This document shows positions 43,357 through 51,075 of a stretch of 64,000 bases of DNA, piece by piece. Source of the stretch: CAYMWF01 sp964394085 [NCBI: uncultured Gemmatimonadota bacterium] (GTDB taxonomy: Bacteria > GCA-2686955 > CAYMWF01); NCBI GenBank assembly GCA_964394085.1, contig CAYMWF010000002.1, forward strand, positions 62,001 through 126,000. Reading direction: 5' to 3'. Positions within the stretch are counted from its first letter, which is position 1. Every line of letters begins with the position of its first letter. Both the position numbers and the translations under genes were made by a program. The notes beneath the pieces are model-generated. The model saw nothing but the letters and a program-made list of their open reading frames with translations. It was not told the origin of the DNA and did not search any database.

Positions 43357-44181
43357 CTATTCGATCCAATAAGGCATACCCCAAGCGGAGGCTGAATAGG
43401 GTGCATCCCTTTCAATCACAGTATCCTCGTCGATTACATCCAGGAATGTGTGGTATACGCCCGGAGTTGTAGGGGCTGAGTAAGTGTTGCTGAAAACAAG
43501 GTCCTCCGACGTCGGCTCCAGTATTTTGTGTTCTTTTTCATTATTCGCTGTCAAGCGATGAATAATGGGGATGATTGTAGGATCGCTGACCGTGACTGTT
43601 ACCGTAACTTCCTCTCCTGGAGCAAAGGTAAGAACTTGACGTTCCCAATACCTTTCTGGATCGTTAAAATTGACTGTTCCGATACTCGCAGCAGATACGC
43701 TGATTTCGTTGATCGACAACCGTTCATCGAGCGAGGACCCGGCAAGTACCGTTATTTCAACCACTTCCCATCCGCCAAACCTCCCGAATCTACCATTTTT
43801 AGCGAGAAGTATTTTTCGAGTTCCAAAATCGTTGTTTATTGTTTTCTCAACAACCGTGGAATCATTGTACATAACATAAAAACTGCCGTCGAATTCATAC
43901 TCCACTATAGCATCCGCGGAATTACCCATGACGGTCAGATCAAGCCTGGTTATTTTCGAATTCTCATCGTAATCGCGCTTGAAAGACAGGTAATCTTCTT
44001 CTCCTGAAATACCTTCATCCATGCTCATCAAGGATAAACCGGCAATAAAGCCTTTTTCATTCAACATGTTCCAGATTTGCTCTTCATCCCTCTGAGCTGA
44101 TGGTGAGATAATACAACCTGATGCACATAGAATCGCCAGACATGTAGTCAGGGAAGTAATCTTTTTCAGTTTGTTCTCCAT
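43357..44181 (-). CDS. lipoprotein of unknown function
   Basis: Protein of 274 aa; I do not recognise the family. A lipoprotein signal peptide ends at CASGC (Cys23). The rest is a beta-rich, acidic periplasmic domain: a strand region around residues 60-150 and an immunoglobulin-like stretch FAPGEEVTVTVTVSDP near 190. The start is the ATG at 44181, with GGAGGAG five bases upstream. It has its own promoter and a strong terminator, so it is a single-gene unit between the ECF sigma operon and the YigZ operon. Confidence 0.72.
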   Translation of the reverse strand: MENKLKKITSLTTCLAILCASGCIISPSAQRDEEQIWNMLNEKGFIAGLSLMSMDEGISGEEDYLSFKRDYDENSKITRLDLTVMGNSADAIVEYEFDGSFYVMYNDSTVVEKTINNDFGTRKILLAKNGRFGRFGGWEVVEITVLAGSSLDERLSINEISVSAASIGTVNFNDPERYWERQVLTFAPGEEVTVTVTVSDPTIIPIIHRLTANNEKEHKILEPTSEDLVFSNTYSAPTTPGVYHTFLDVIDEDTVIERDAPYSASAWGMPYWIE

Positions 44182-44245
44182 AAAACTCCTCCGAGCTTCC
44201 CGAGATCCCGAAAGGATTTTATGCAACTTCTATGCCATATGCTTA

Positions 44246-44275
44246 TATATATATTGGGGGGATTTTTACCGGCAA
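44246..44275 (-). promoter_or_regulatory. candidate sigma-70 promoter for the lipoprotein gene
   Basis: TTGCCG (44275-44270), 18 bases, TATATA (44251-44246) within an alternating TA run. Position fits the gene starting at 44181. Confidence 0.45.
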
Positions 44276-44305
44276 ATGTCCATTTCTAGGGACAATTTTC
44301 GGGGA

Positions 44306-44920
44306 TTAGTGTTTATATCTGACCACACCGGTCCCACTGGTTGCATTTGCAAAAGCTTCCTTGAATAAATCTTTGGCACCTGTAGGTATCCGGATCCTGA
44401 TAGAATAAGTTGAACCATATCCAGTTTCAATCCGCTCAATTTCGAATTTTTCGATCAGGGTATTCACTTCCCCGAATACTGAGGGATGAAACATCAACAA
44501 TGCCTCACATTTACGAATATATGTCTCAACACCTGCCTTCTCAATTGCGAGTGCGGCAGTGCCCCCGTACGCGCGCATCAAACCACCGATACCGAGCTTA
44601 ATGCCACCAAAATATCGTACGACAACAACACCTACATCTATCAACTTCCGACCCTTAAGGATTCTTAGAATCGACAATCCGGCTGAACCCGCTGGTTCAC
44701 CGTCGTCTCCCGTTGATTCTATGACCCTAGTTCCGTTGAAGATTCTGTATGCGTAACAATGATGAGAAGCAGCACTATATTCTGCTCTCATTCGATTCAC
44801 GAATAATGGAAATTCATCCGTGTGTCGGAGTTTCCCTGCAATACCGATGAATCGGGAATTCTTGATTCGTTGTTCTATTTCCGCCGCCCGCGAAATAGTT
44901 CGATAAGACGAGTCGGACAT
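44306..44920 (-). CDS. yigZ: YigZ/IMPACT family protein
   Basis: Protein of 204 aa with the UPF0029 N-terminal domain: SRFIGIAG, HHCYAYRI, DDGEPAGSAG and VVVRYFGGIKLGIGGL, then the smaller C-terminal domain. The family is related to translation factor domain IV and to eukaryotic IMPACT; its bacterial role is not settled. It ends the rlmH operon and starts 43 bases after the SAM hydrolase gene. Confidence 0.93.
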   Translation of the reverse strand: MSDSSYRTISRAAEIEQRIKNSRFIGIAGKLRHTDEFPLFVNRMRAEYSAASHHCYAYRIFNGTRVIESTGDDGEPAGSAGLSILRILKGRKLIDVGVVVVRYFGGIKLGIGGLMRAYGGTAALAIEKAGVETYIRKCEALLMFHPSVFGEVNTLIEKFEIERIETGYGSTYSIRIRIPTGAKDLFKEAFANATSGTGVVRYKH

Positions 44921-44963
44921 ATGCTATTGCCTTAATTTATTTCTTTAAACCGATTATTTTCTT

Positions 44964-45785
44964 CTATTTTTTCCTGCCTGGTAGCAATAAGGTGATGGTA
45001 TCCCCGAGGCTTAGACCGGTTTCTACTGCTGCATTTCCACCATTGACAGCAATTTCAATTCTGCCATTACTATCTCGCAGAACCAGTAACTGGCCGGGTT
45101 CAACCTCCGAGTAAGTTTTGGAAATCTTGCTCAGGCTGACACCGGCGATTTTGAACGTGAACGAATTTGATTCGGTGAGCACCCTCTCAAGGACTGTCTC
45201 ACTCAAGGATGTGATCAGGTTTCCGAAAATATCTTTATGGATTATGGGGATTTCTATTATTGTTCCCTTGTCGTGGACTCCTACACGATCAAGGTAAATC
45301 AGTTCTGTCAATTTTGCCCCGAGAAGTTCAGGTGGATTACCAGAAGCTAGATATGCCGCAACCGGAGAAAACAGATCTCGTCCGTGGAATGTGTTGCTGA
45401 TTGTACTTCTAACTTCAGGGGTTGAGCCGCTCAGTTGCCAAGCAGCTTCCAGCCCAACCCTTTCAAGATGATATGAAAATACGCCATTGTCTGGACCAAC
45501 AAAAAAATCACCTCTACCGCTTTTGGCGGCAATTCCCAGCCGGGAGCTGCCAACCCCTGGATCCACGACAACCAAATGAACGGTGCCATGTGGGAAAAAA
45601 TCCGGAATGTACTCAAGCAGAAGCGCCGCTGCCGTTATATCTTGAGGTGCTATATTGTGGGATATATCAACAAGCACCGCCTTATCAAAAACCGAAAGAA
45701 TCGCTCCTTTCATCATTCCGACATAAGGATCGGAATAGCCGAAATCGGATGTAAGGGTGATAATCGGTCCTTGCAATTGAGTCAT
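44964..45785 (-). CDS. S-adenosyl-L-methionine hydrolase (adenosine-forming), DUF62 family
   Basis: Hydrolyses SAM to adenosine and methionine using an activated water or hydroxide. The 273-aa protein has the family blocks TLTSDFGYSDPYVG, DPGVGSSR, GPDNGVFS, TFHGRDLFSPVAA and DIFGNLITSL. It starts four bases inside the preceding Minf_1886 gene (ATGA). The physiological purpose of cellular SAM hydrolases of this family is not clear. Confidence 0.92.
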   Translation of the reverse strand: MTQLQGPIITLTSDFGYSDPYVGMMKGAILSVFDKAVLVDISHNIAPQDITAAALLLEYIPDFFPHGTVHLVVVDPGVGSSRLGIAAKSGRGDFFVGPDNGVFSYHLERVGLEAAWQLSGSTPEVRSTISNTFHGRDLFSPVAAYLASGNPPELLGAKLTELIYLDRVGVHDKGTIIEIPIIHKDIFGNLITSLSETVLERVLTESNSFTFKIAGVSLSKISKTYSEVEPGQLLVLRDSNGRIEIAVNGGNAAVETGLSLGDTITLLLPGRKK

Positions 45786-46165
45786 TCCATTATGTTGTAA
45801 TGCCTGGGATTTGAGAGTATCCCGATCAAATCCCTGAGATCTTTGAATTCTTCAATACTGTCTTCATCACGCTTTACAAGAACGTTTTCTTGGATCAATT
45901 GTGATACAATTTCACCAATATCGGAAGAGGTAGATATTCCCCAACGTTCGATGACCAGCCCAGCCATCAATCCGAAGCGCTCGAATGCCAATCCAATGAA
46001 GCCGTCAATGAGTTCACCGGCGTTTAAATGTCTGGTTTCCGGTAAACGCGCTACCGTTAATGTCAAAGCTTCCGCCAGAAAAAGATATGCCTCCGGAGAA
46101 TATCGATCTTCTTTCATCCGGATACGTCTGATTACTGCTTTCCATTCGTCCAGCATATCTGCCAT
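45782..46165 (-). CDS. Minf_1886 family protein
   Basis: Small cytosolic protein of 127 aa matching the Minf_1886 family: RYSPEAYLFLAEAL, H-x-x-A-G-E-L-I-D-G-F-I-x-LA-x-x-RFG, VIERWGI, DIGEIVSQLI, and a closing DLRDLIG. The function is unknown; family members are seen in Planctomycetes, Verrucomicrobia and FCB bacteria. The start is the ATG at 46165 with AAGGA five to six bases upstream, one base after the barrel gene. Confidence 0.8.
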   Translation of the reverse strand: MADMLDEWKAVIRRIRMKEDRYSPEAYLFLAEALTLTVARLPETRHLNAGELIDGFIGLAFERFGLMAGLVIERWGISTSSDIGEIVSQLIQENVLVKRDEDSIEEFKDLRDLIGILSNPRHYNIME

Positions 46166-46166
46166 T

Positions 46167-47765
46167 TCAATCCTTCTCGATGTTTTCAAAATACCTGAGC
46201 CCCGGCCAGTTAAAAACGAAACTCCTTATTGGAGAAAAATAGTGTGCTGTACCAATCGATATCGCCGGGGTTGATTCCGCACCAAACGGGAAGACCAGAT
46301 CGATCCTGAGCGTTGTCACACCCAAATTTTCCATGTCTCCCAGTCTCAGCCCCAATCCGAGGGCAGTTCCAAACCGCGCGATGTCCCCTGACCAGGAGGT
46401 GCCCATATCAAAGAACGGAACGAAAAGCACTCTAGATAGCTTTCCTTTCCGGAAAATCAGCAGCCTTTCTTCAATATTAACACGGATCATTGAATCGCCA
46501 TTGAAAAAATGTGGCGGATATCCTCTCAACCCATTCAATCCGCCCAATGAAAATTCTCCAGGTCCCCGAAGGTTATCGGATCGATAATATTCTGCTTTAA
46601 AAACCAGAGTATTGACATTTTTGTGCTTAATGAAACCTGCAATTTCAGCCGAATCCAGGAGCTCTCGTGACGAGTTATCCTTGAATGAAAAGAAACCGGA
46701 TTTTTCATATGACAATGTCAGATAATGCCGGCTCCCCTGAAAGGCGGTAAAAAAAGAACCTGCAGCATATCCTACCTTATGATTGTGTTCCAGAAAATCC
46801 GAGCCAGCACCAATCGTCAGTCCTAGATTCCATCCCGTCGCCACCTCCTCAATGGCACCGAGTTTGTCTATGAGCTTTCGTTTCGAATAAACATAATCAT
46901 TAAACGTTGTATTGAAGAAAAAAATACAGGTATTGGCTTCCAATGCGACTTCTTCATCTTCCCATGTTGTGTGATTAAAGTCGCATCCCGCAGTCAATCG
47001 AAATAACGGGTCGGGAACACCGGAAATATAAAAACACGATGCATCACTTTCACGGATCCATTCTTCCTGGATCACGTTTTCCAGGTAGTTGAAACAGGGT
47101 GAAATACTCTTTGAAGATCTTAATCCCAGGGAAAACCGATCTTCGTCGAACAGGTAGGGTCGCCACAACTGGAGGTACCATGTTCCGATATGATCACCAG
47201 AAAAACCTACCCCTGCAGCTATAGCGCCTCTAGTTCCCAGCACACGGGGTTCAGCAATTTCTGACAGTCCGGAAAAAACTCCATCCTTCCTGGCTATTCC
47301 TGCACCTAGTGTTACCCTTCGCCCTAAAAGATTGATTTCGCGGAACCCCACTGAAAAATCCAGTTGTTCCTTAGTGTAATTGAAATAAACAGGGATAAAA
47401 GTGGACCACTTGTCAACAGTCGTCAATGATATATTCATACCATCTGTAGAGATTCTGCAAGTGTCGATTCTGACTTCTGAAAATATTCCCAACCTGCGAA
47501 GGTGAGATTCTCTTTCTCTCATCTTATCGACAGTAAAAAGATCTCCGGGTTTGAATCCGAATTCTCTGCGGACGATATCTTCATCAGTCACGGAATGAAG
47601 TTCATTGATGAAGTCGAGAACCGGATCATAATTATACTTCAATTTATAATCGAAAATGTTCGATCGCTCGATCTCTATACTGTCAATGATGGTTGTTGAG
47701 GCGGTACCCGCTGAAAAAACGACCACTGCAGGAAGAACCGATAAAAGCAGAGCAAACTTTAGCAT
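46167..47765 (-). CDS. BamA/TamA-like outer-membrane barrel with a single POTRA domain
   Basis: Protein of 532 aa: signal peptide (residues 1-21), one POTRA-like domain (about 25-130, with a helical insertion, ending RRLGIFSEVRI), then a surface-antigen type beta-barrel to the C-terminus (GYPPHFFNGDSM near 400 resembles the barrel lid-loop region of BamA-family proteins). BamA itself has more POTRA domains, so this is more likely a specialised assembly or secretion pore. The start is the ATG at 47765; the ribosome site is weak (GGAAAG). It follows rlmH by 19 bases. Confidence 0.75.
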   Translation of the reverse strand: MLKFALLLSVLPAVVVFSAGTASTTIIDSIEIERSNIFDYKLKYNYDPVLDFINELHSVTDEDIVRREFGFKPGDLFTVDKMRERESHLRRLGIFSEVRIDTCRISTDGMNISLTTVDKWSTFIPVYFNYTKEQLDFSVGFREINLLGRRVTLGAGIARKDGVFSGLSEIAEPRVLGTRGAIAAGVGFSGDHIGTWYLQLWRPYLFDEDRFSLGLRSSKSISPCFNYLENVIQEEWIRESDASCFYISGVPDPLFRLTAGCDFNHTTWEDEEVALEANTCIFFFNTTFNDYVYSKRKLIDKLGAIEEVATGWNLGLTIGAGSDFLEHNHKVGYAAGSFFTAFQGSRHYLTLSYEKSGFFSFKDNSSRELLDSAEIAGFIKHKNVNTLVFKAEYYRSDNLRGPGEFSLGGLNGLRGYPPHFFNGDSMIRVNIEERLLIFRKGKLSRVLFVPFFDMGTSWSGDIARFGTALGLGLRLGDMENLGVTTLRIDLVFPFGAESTPAISIGTAHYFSPIRSFVFNWPGLRYFENIEKD

Positions 47766-47784
47766 AATACAGCTTTCCGCTGTT

Positions 47785-48255
47785 TTACCGGGAATAGGGA
47801 AGCCCCTTGGTGATGGTGAGCGCGCGATATAGTTGTTCAAGTAAAATAATCCTGGCCAACTCATGGGGAAATGTCAATAAAGATAACGATAATACAGTGT
47901 CTGAATCTTCGATTACAGCGGTTGACAGTCCCTCTTTACCCCCGAGTAAGAACTGAAGAGGGTGATTTCCTGAATCCAATCGTCTATCGAGCCATCTACT
48001 GAATTCCATGCTGTTATACGTCTTGCCGGAACAATCCAGAGAGATCCTGTGACCTGCCTTGCGACGGTAATAATCGGCAAGCCGCTCCCCTTCAATCAGA
48101 CGGATTGCATTATGCGACTTCTTTTGTCCTCCGCCAGCCTTAATCTCAACAAGATCGAACGAAATAAAACCAGATATCATCCGGAGATATTTCTCCTGGG
48201 GGATTCTCCATATTGGAGAAATTCTTCCAACGGCTATTAGCTCGATTAATGCCAT
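47785..48255 (-). CDS. rlmH: 23S rRNA pseudouridine-1915 N3-methyltransferase RlmH
   Basis: SPOUT-class methyltransferase acting on pseudouridine 1915 of 23S rRNA in the assembled ribosome. The 156-aa length is right. The SAM-binding trefoil shows FLLGGKEGL, LSLSLLTFPHELARIILLEQLYRA (the middle 12 residues are the family signature) and a final GLPYSR. Most homologues end in YHR or YHK, so the histidine near the C-terminus is replaced by serine. The start is the ATG at 48255, placed directly behind the terminator of the upstream gene. Confidence 0.9.
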   Translation of the reverse strand: MALIELIAVGRISPIWRIPQEKYLRMISGFISFDLVEIKAGGGQKKSHNAIRLIEGERLADYYRRKAGHRISLDCSGKTYNSMEFSRWLDRRLDSGNHPLQFLLGGKEGLSTAVIEDSDTVLSLSLLTFPHELARIILLEQLYRALTITKGLPYSR

Positions 48256-48260
48256 GACAT

Positions 48261-48290
48261 AAACAAACCCCGGCGGCAATGCCGCCGGGG
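48261..48290 (-). terminator. intrinsic terminator of the secreted Cys-rich protein gene
   Basis: Perfect 10-bp stem CCCCGGCGGC / GCCGCCGGGG with a three-base loop, followed on the minus strand by TTTGTTT. It lies 32 bases after the stop of the 48322-49542 gene and only five bases before the rlmH start. Confidence 0.88.
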
Positions 48291-48321
48291 TGAGTATTTA
48301 GGATTACTCCGGATTCAAATC

Positions 48322-49542
48322 CTACTGAATACCTGGGTCATTAAGAGTTACTGAGAAGTCATCAGAAGCATCAGGTACAGAACCCGGGCTGTCTGCGACG
48401 ACCAGCAGGAGATCGTAGGTGCCGGAAGGTATGCTTATCATATTAACCGGAATGCAACCATACCACGTATTGTTTCCAACAGCGAAGCTTGCCGTATCGA
48501 GAACGAGCTTGCCAGAAGGAGGATCGGTGGTTACGTAGATAATCTTCGTTTCGGCGCCGGCAGTGTTGTTTTTGACAGTAGCGGCTACAGGTACGCCACA
48601 ACCGTTCACAGCCTCGTCACAGAATGCCGAGTAGGTGATTCTCCATGGAGGAGGTTCGACACCGCATTTGCCTTCTACAGGAGCTTCTACATCGTAAACC
48701 GGGAACGGAGGATAGAATGTTGCGATATCAGCAATTTTCGCCACTTCATCCGTAGTTCCTAAACCCCAGCCGAAGCTGATGCCGGAAAGGTAACAGCAAC
48801 CTTCAGATACGAGAACTCCACCGCTCAGGGAGAACCACTCGAGCGCGTTGAAGCCCTGGTTGATGCAGAAGAAATAACCGCTTGCATCGTCATAGCTCAG
48901 AGAAGCCATGTCGTAGCCATCGGATCCACAAGCCCACGGAACATCCCAAGCAGCGACATAATTTACAGTGTAGTCAGGATTAATAGTGTATTGGACGATT
49001 TGATCGGGAGAGGAGTTGGTGGACTGATAGAGGTAGCCATTTTCTTCATCAACGGCATTACCGGCACCTGCCATATTATCAACAGTGGTAGCAATTACAT
49101 TGAATCCACTGTCCATGGCGTACGTGGTGTACCAGTTCCAGCTCGAAGTAAAGTAAACATCCTCTTCCTGATGATAACCAAGACCACGTCCGGAAGCGTA
49201 AAGTACAGGGTCATGATAGCCGAAACCTGTTTCTACACAATCTTCAGACATTGTGAAAAAGTTATCACCACTCGTTCCACCTACCTCAGTCACTGCGAAC
49301 TCGTAGGTGTTGCAATTGAACGCGAAATCGCCGAGAAATACGCAATCGCCCGCAGGACCGACAACATTCCCGCAGAGACCTAGATTGTCGCACGGTGCAT
49401 CCATATCGCCAGTGTGACGCTGAACCAATTCAGGCGGGGCGACAGGATTGTAAGTCGTGGTTGTGGGAAGGCTTTTCACGTTTACGGCGAAAGCCATCGA
49501 AGCAATAAATAGGATGCATAAAGATGCAATCAATGTTCTCAT
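48322..49542 (-). CDS. secreted Cys-rich protein, beta-propeller-like, probably highly expressed
   Basis: Protein of 406 aa with a clean signal peptide (cleavage after SMAFA, residue 19). The mature part has at least a dozen cysteines, including a Cys-Cys pair, so disulfides are likely, and many Trp/Tyr/Asp strand repeats that suggest a beta-propeller (about 60-290). A C-terminal beta-sandwich-like domain (about 300-406) follows. I know no named family. The start is the ATG at 49542, seven bases after GGAG. A consensus promoter, a leader of about 190 bases and a perfect terminator mark it as a strongly expressed single gene. Confidence 0.75.
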   Translation of the reverse strand: MRTLIASLCILFIASMAFAVNVKSLPTTTTYNPVAPPELVQRHTGDMDAPCDNLGLCGNVVGPAGDCVFLGDFAFNCNTYEFAVTEVGGTSGDNFFTMSEDCVETGFGYHDPVLYASGRGLGYHQEEDVYFTSSWNWYTTYAMDSGFNVIATTVDNMAGAGNAVDEENGYLYQSTNSSPDQIVQYTINPDYTVNYVAAWDVPWACGSDGYDMASLSYDDASGYFFCINQGFNALEWFSLSGGVLVSEGCCYLSGISFGWGLGTTDEVAKIADIATFYPPFPVYDVEAPVEGKCGVEPPPWRITYSAFCDEAVNGCGVPVAATVKNNTAGAETKIIYVTTDPPSGKLVLDTASFAVGNNTWYGCIPVNMISIPSGTYDLLLVVADSPGSVPDASDDFSVTLNDPGIQ

Positions 49543-49686
49543 CACCATTCTCCTGTAATTCTTCGTACATTTTCTGTGTTTTGGAGTAGTGTCTTGCTTA
49601 AGCGAAGAAACCTCCTTTCCCCATCTCACCTATGTTTGACGAATACCTGCATCTAACTATTTGCCCATCATGGAAGGGCATTCAAC

Positions 49687-49710
49687 ACATTGGATCGCTA
49701 ACATTGGATC
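49687..49710. repeat. tandem 10-bp direct repeat in the leader of the secreted protein gene
   Basis: ACATTGGATC occurs at 49687-49696 and again at 49701-49710, separated by GCTA, a 14-base period. It falls about 25-45 bases into the predicted transcript of the minus-strand gene and upstream of the plus-strand promoter, so it could be a regulator-binding site or an RNA element. Confidence 0.6.
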
Positions 49711-49740
49711 AGGAAAAAACATAAAGTTACACATAGCTAT

Positions 49741-49770
49741 TTTATACCCTATCCATTACGCGATTGTCAA
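49741..49770 (-). promoter_or_regulatory. strong sigma-70 promoter for the secreted Cys-rich protein
   Basis: Perfect TTGACA (49770-49765), 18 bases, TATAAA (49746-49741). The predicted start near 49733 gives an unusually long leader of about 190 bases. Confidence 0.75.
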
Positions 49771-49799
49771 CTAAAAACGCAAGAAAATCAGCTTTTTAC

Positions 49800-49827
49800 T
49801 TGAGAAAACTGTAGCTGGGGGTATATT
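49800..49827 (+). promoter_or_regulatory. sigma-70 promoter for the Fe-S protein/namZ/murU-amgK operon
   Basis: TTGAGA (49800-49805), 16 bases, TATATT (49822-49827). The start near 49834 leaves only about 15 bases before the ATG at 49849, which fits the lack of a clear ribosome site there. Confidence 0.65.
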
Positions 49828-49848
49828 GAGTCGAGTGATTCGATCGGT

Positions 49849-51075
49849 ATGTCCACCGGAGTTATCGATATCAATCAATCAGGGGACAATTTCGATTTTG
49901 CCAGCTGTAACTCGTGTGGAAAGTGCATGAGGGTTTGTCCACCTGCGCAGCTCTCCGGCATAGAGCCGGTGGCTCAAATTGAAGAACTGAAGCAGACCGA
50001 CTATTTAAATAATCCCATTGTTTCAAAGTGTATTGGTTGCTTCCTGTGTGATTCTGCTTGCCCCGAGGGTTCCTGTCGTACATACTCGCTTGTCCGCCAA
50101 CACTGGCGAAACAGGCACAGGGCTGAAGGAATACCACGAAAAGCCTCATTCTTTCTTCCTCATAGACCTTCGAATTTCAGAAGTGCGGTTCACCTCTCAA
50201 TGCCAGAAAAGCTGAGACTTGCCGAATGGGATTCGAACACCCGGAAACGGCTCGACAACAGGGATGTTCTTTATACAGGGTGCAACCTCTTACTGCTTTC
50301 GGGTCTTGTCGATTCACCTCTGTTCGAAGATCTTCTACCAGCGGGAAATTTCAGGTTATGCTGTGGAGAAATGTATTTTCGCATGGGATTATCGCATCTT
50401 GCCGAAGAAAGCGGGAAGAGGCTCGACGATTGGGTAAAGAAAGTTAATCCTGCTCGACTTGTAGTCGCCTGCCCCGGTTGTTACTCGATGTTAACCGGTA
50501 TATTACCGGAGCGTTTCAACATCGAAATTGGTGTACCGGTCATTTTCATTCTAGACTGGCTCGCGACCCAAATGGATCCGAACACGCTGAAAACGAACTC
50601 GCACCATCATGACAAGATTGTCATTCAGAATCCATGCCACAGCGTCCTGGACCCGGAAGTTCTGAAAAAGAAACCGGCTCTGTTCCTGGAATCTGCAGGC
50701 GTAGAGGTGTTTTCTCCTTCTAACCGGAATGGAGGATGCTGCGGAATTGGGGCAGCGTCAGCCGAATTTTCAGTCAAACGGGTTTTAACCGTAGCAAGAC
50801 AAAGATGGAGCGAGCTGAGGCAGGTCGAGCCGAACGCTCCTATAGTAACAACATGCGGAGGCTGCTTACTGACACTGACAGCCTGCAGCACCGGCGGCTT
50901 CGGCGACGGCGGCCTGATACACATTCTCGAGTTCATCTCCGACCTTGCGGGTTATCCCGTTCAGACGAATGTGAAGAGCAACGTACGATCTATGTTATGG
51001 CACATGGCGCCGCATGTTTTTAAAAGACGAAGGTTCAAAGCTCTTTCACTGGAAGCACTGGAATCGGAGGATTGA
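49849..51075 (+). CDS. HdrD/GlpC-like Fe-S protein with two CCG domains
   Basis: Cytosolic 408-aa protein. Two ferredoxin-type [4Fe-4S] motifs open it: CNSCGKCMRVCP (residues 20-31) and CIGCFLCDSACP near 60. Two CCG (cysteine-rich) domains follow, with CCG motifs in RLCCGEMY and GGCCGIGAA, and partner cysteines in CPGCYSM and CGGCLLT. This is the build of heterodisulfide-reductase subunit D, GlpC and lactate/glycolate oxidase Fe-S subunits, which pass electrons from a partner flavoprotein. No such partner is nearby. The namZ start follows its stop without a gap. Confidence 0.85.
   Translation: MSTGVIDINQSGDNFDFASCNSCGKCMRVCPPAQLSGIEPVAQIEELKQTDYLNNPIVSKCIGCFLCDSACPEGSCRTYSLVRQHWRNRHRAEGIPRKASFFLPHRPSNFRSAVHLSMPEKLRLAEWDSNTRKRLDNRDVLYTGCNLLLLSGLVDSPLFEDLLPAGNFRLCCGEMYFRMGLSHLAEESGKRLDDWVKKVNPARLVVACPGCYSMLTGILPERFNIEIGVPVIFILDWLATQMDPNTLKTNSHHHDKIVIQNPCHSVLDPEVLKKKPALFLESAGVEVFSPSNRNGGCCGIGAASAEFSVKRVLTVARQRWSELRQVEPNAPIVTTCGGCLLTLTACSTGGFGDGGLIHILEFISDLAGYPVQTNVKSNVRSMLWHMAPHVFKRRRFKALSLEALESED

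Larger units (their letters stand above)
49543..49848 (+). other. divergent intergenic region, 306 bases, two promoters and a tandem repeat
   Basis: No coding sequence is supported here. It contains a minus-strand promoter (49741-49770), a plus-strand promoter (49800-49827), a 10-base direct repeat (49687-49710), and an unused Shine-Dalgarno-like run on the minus strand (AAAGGAGGT near 49607-49615) with no start codon at a suitable distance. Any control of the two neighbouring genes must act through this stretch. Confidence 0.7.

Noticed and set aside
49543-49629. N-terminal extension of the secreted protein to an ATG near 49629
   Set aside because: It would place about 29 polar, basic residues before a perfect signal peptide; the ATG at 49542 has the well-spaced ribosome site.
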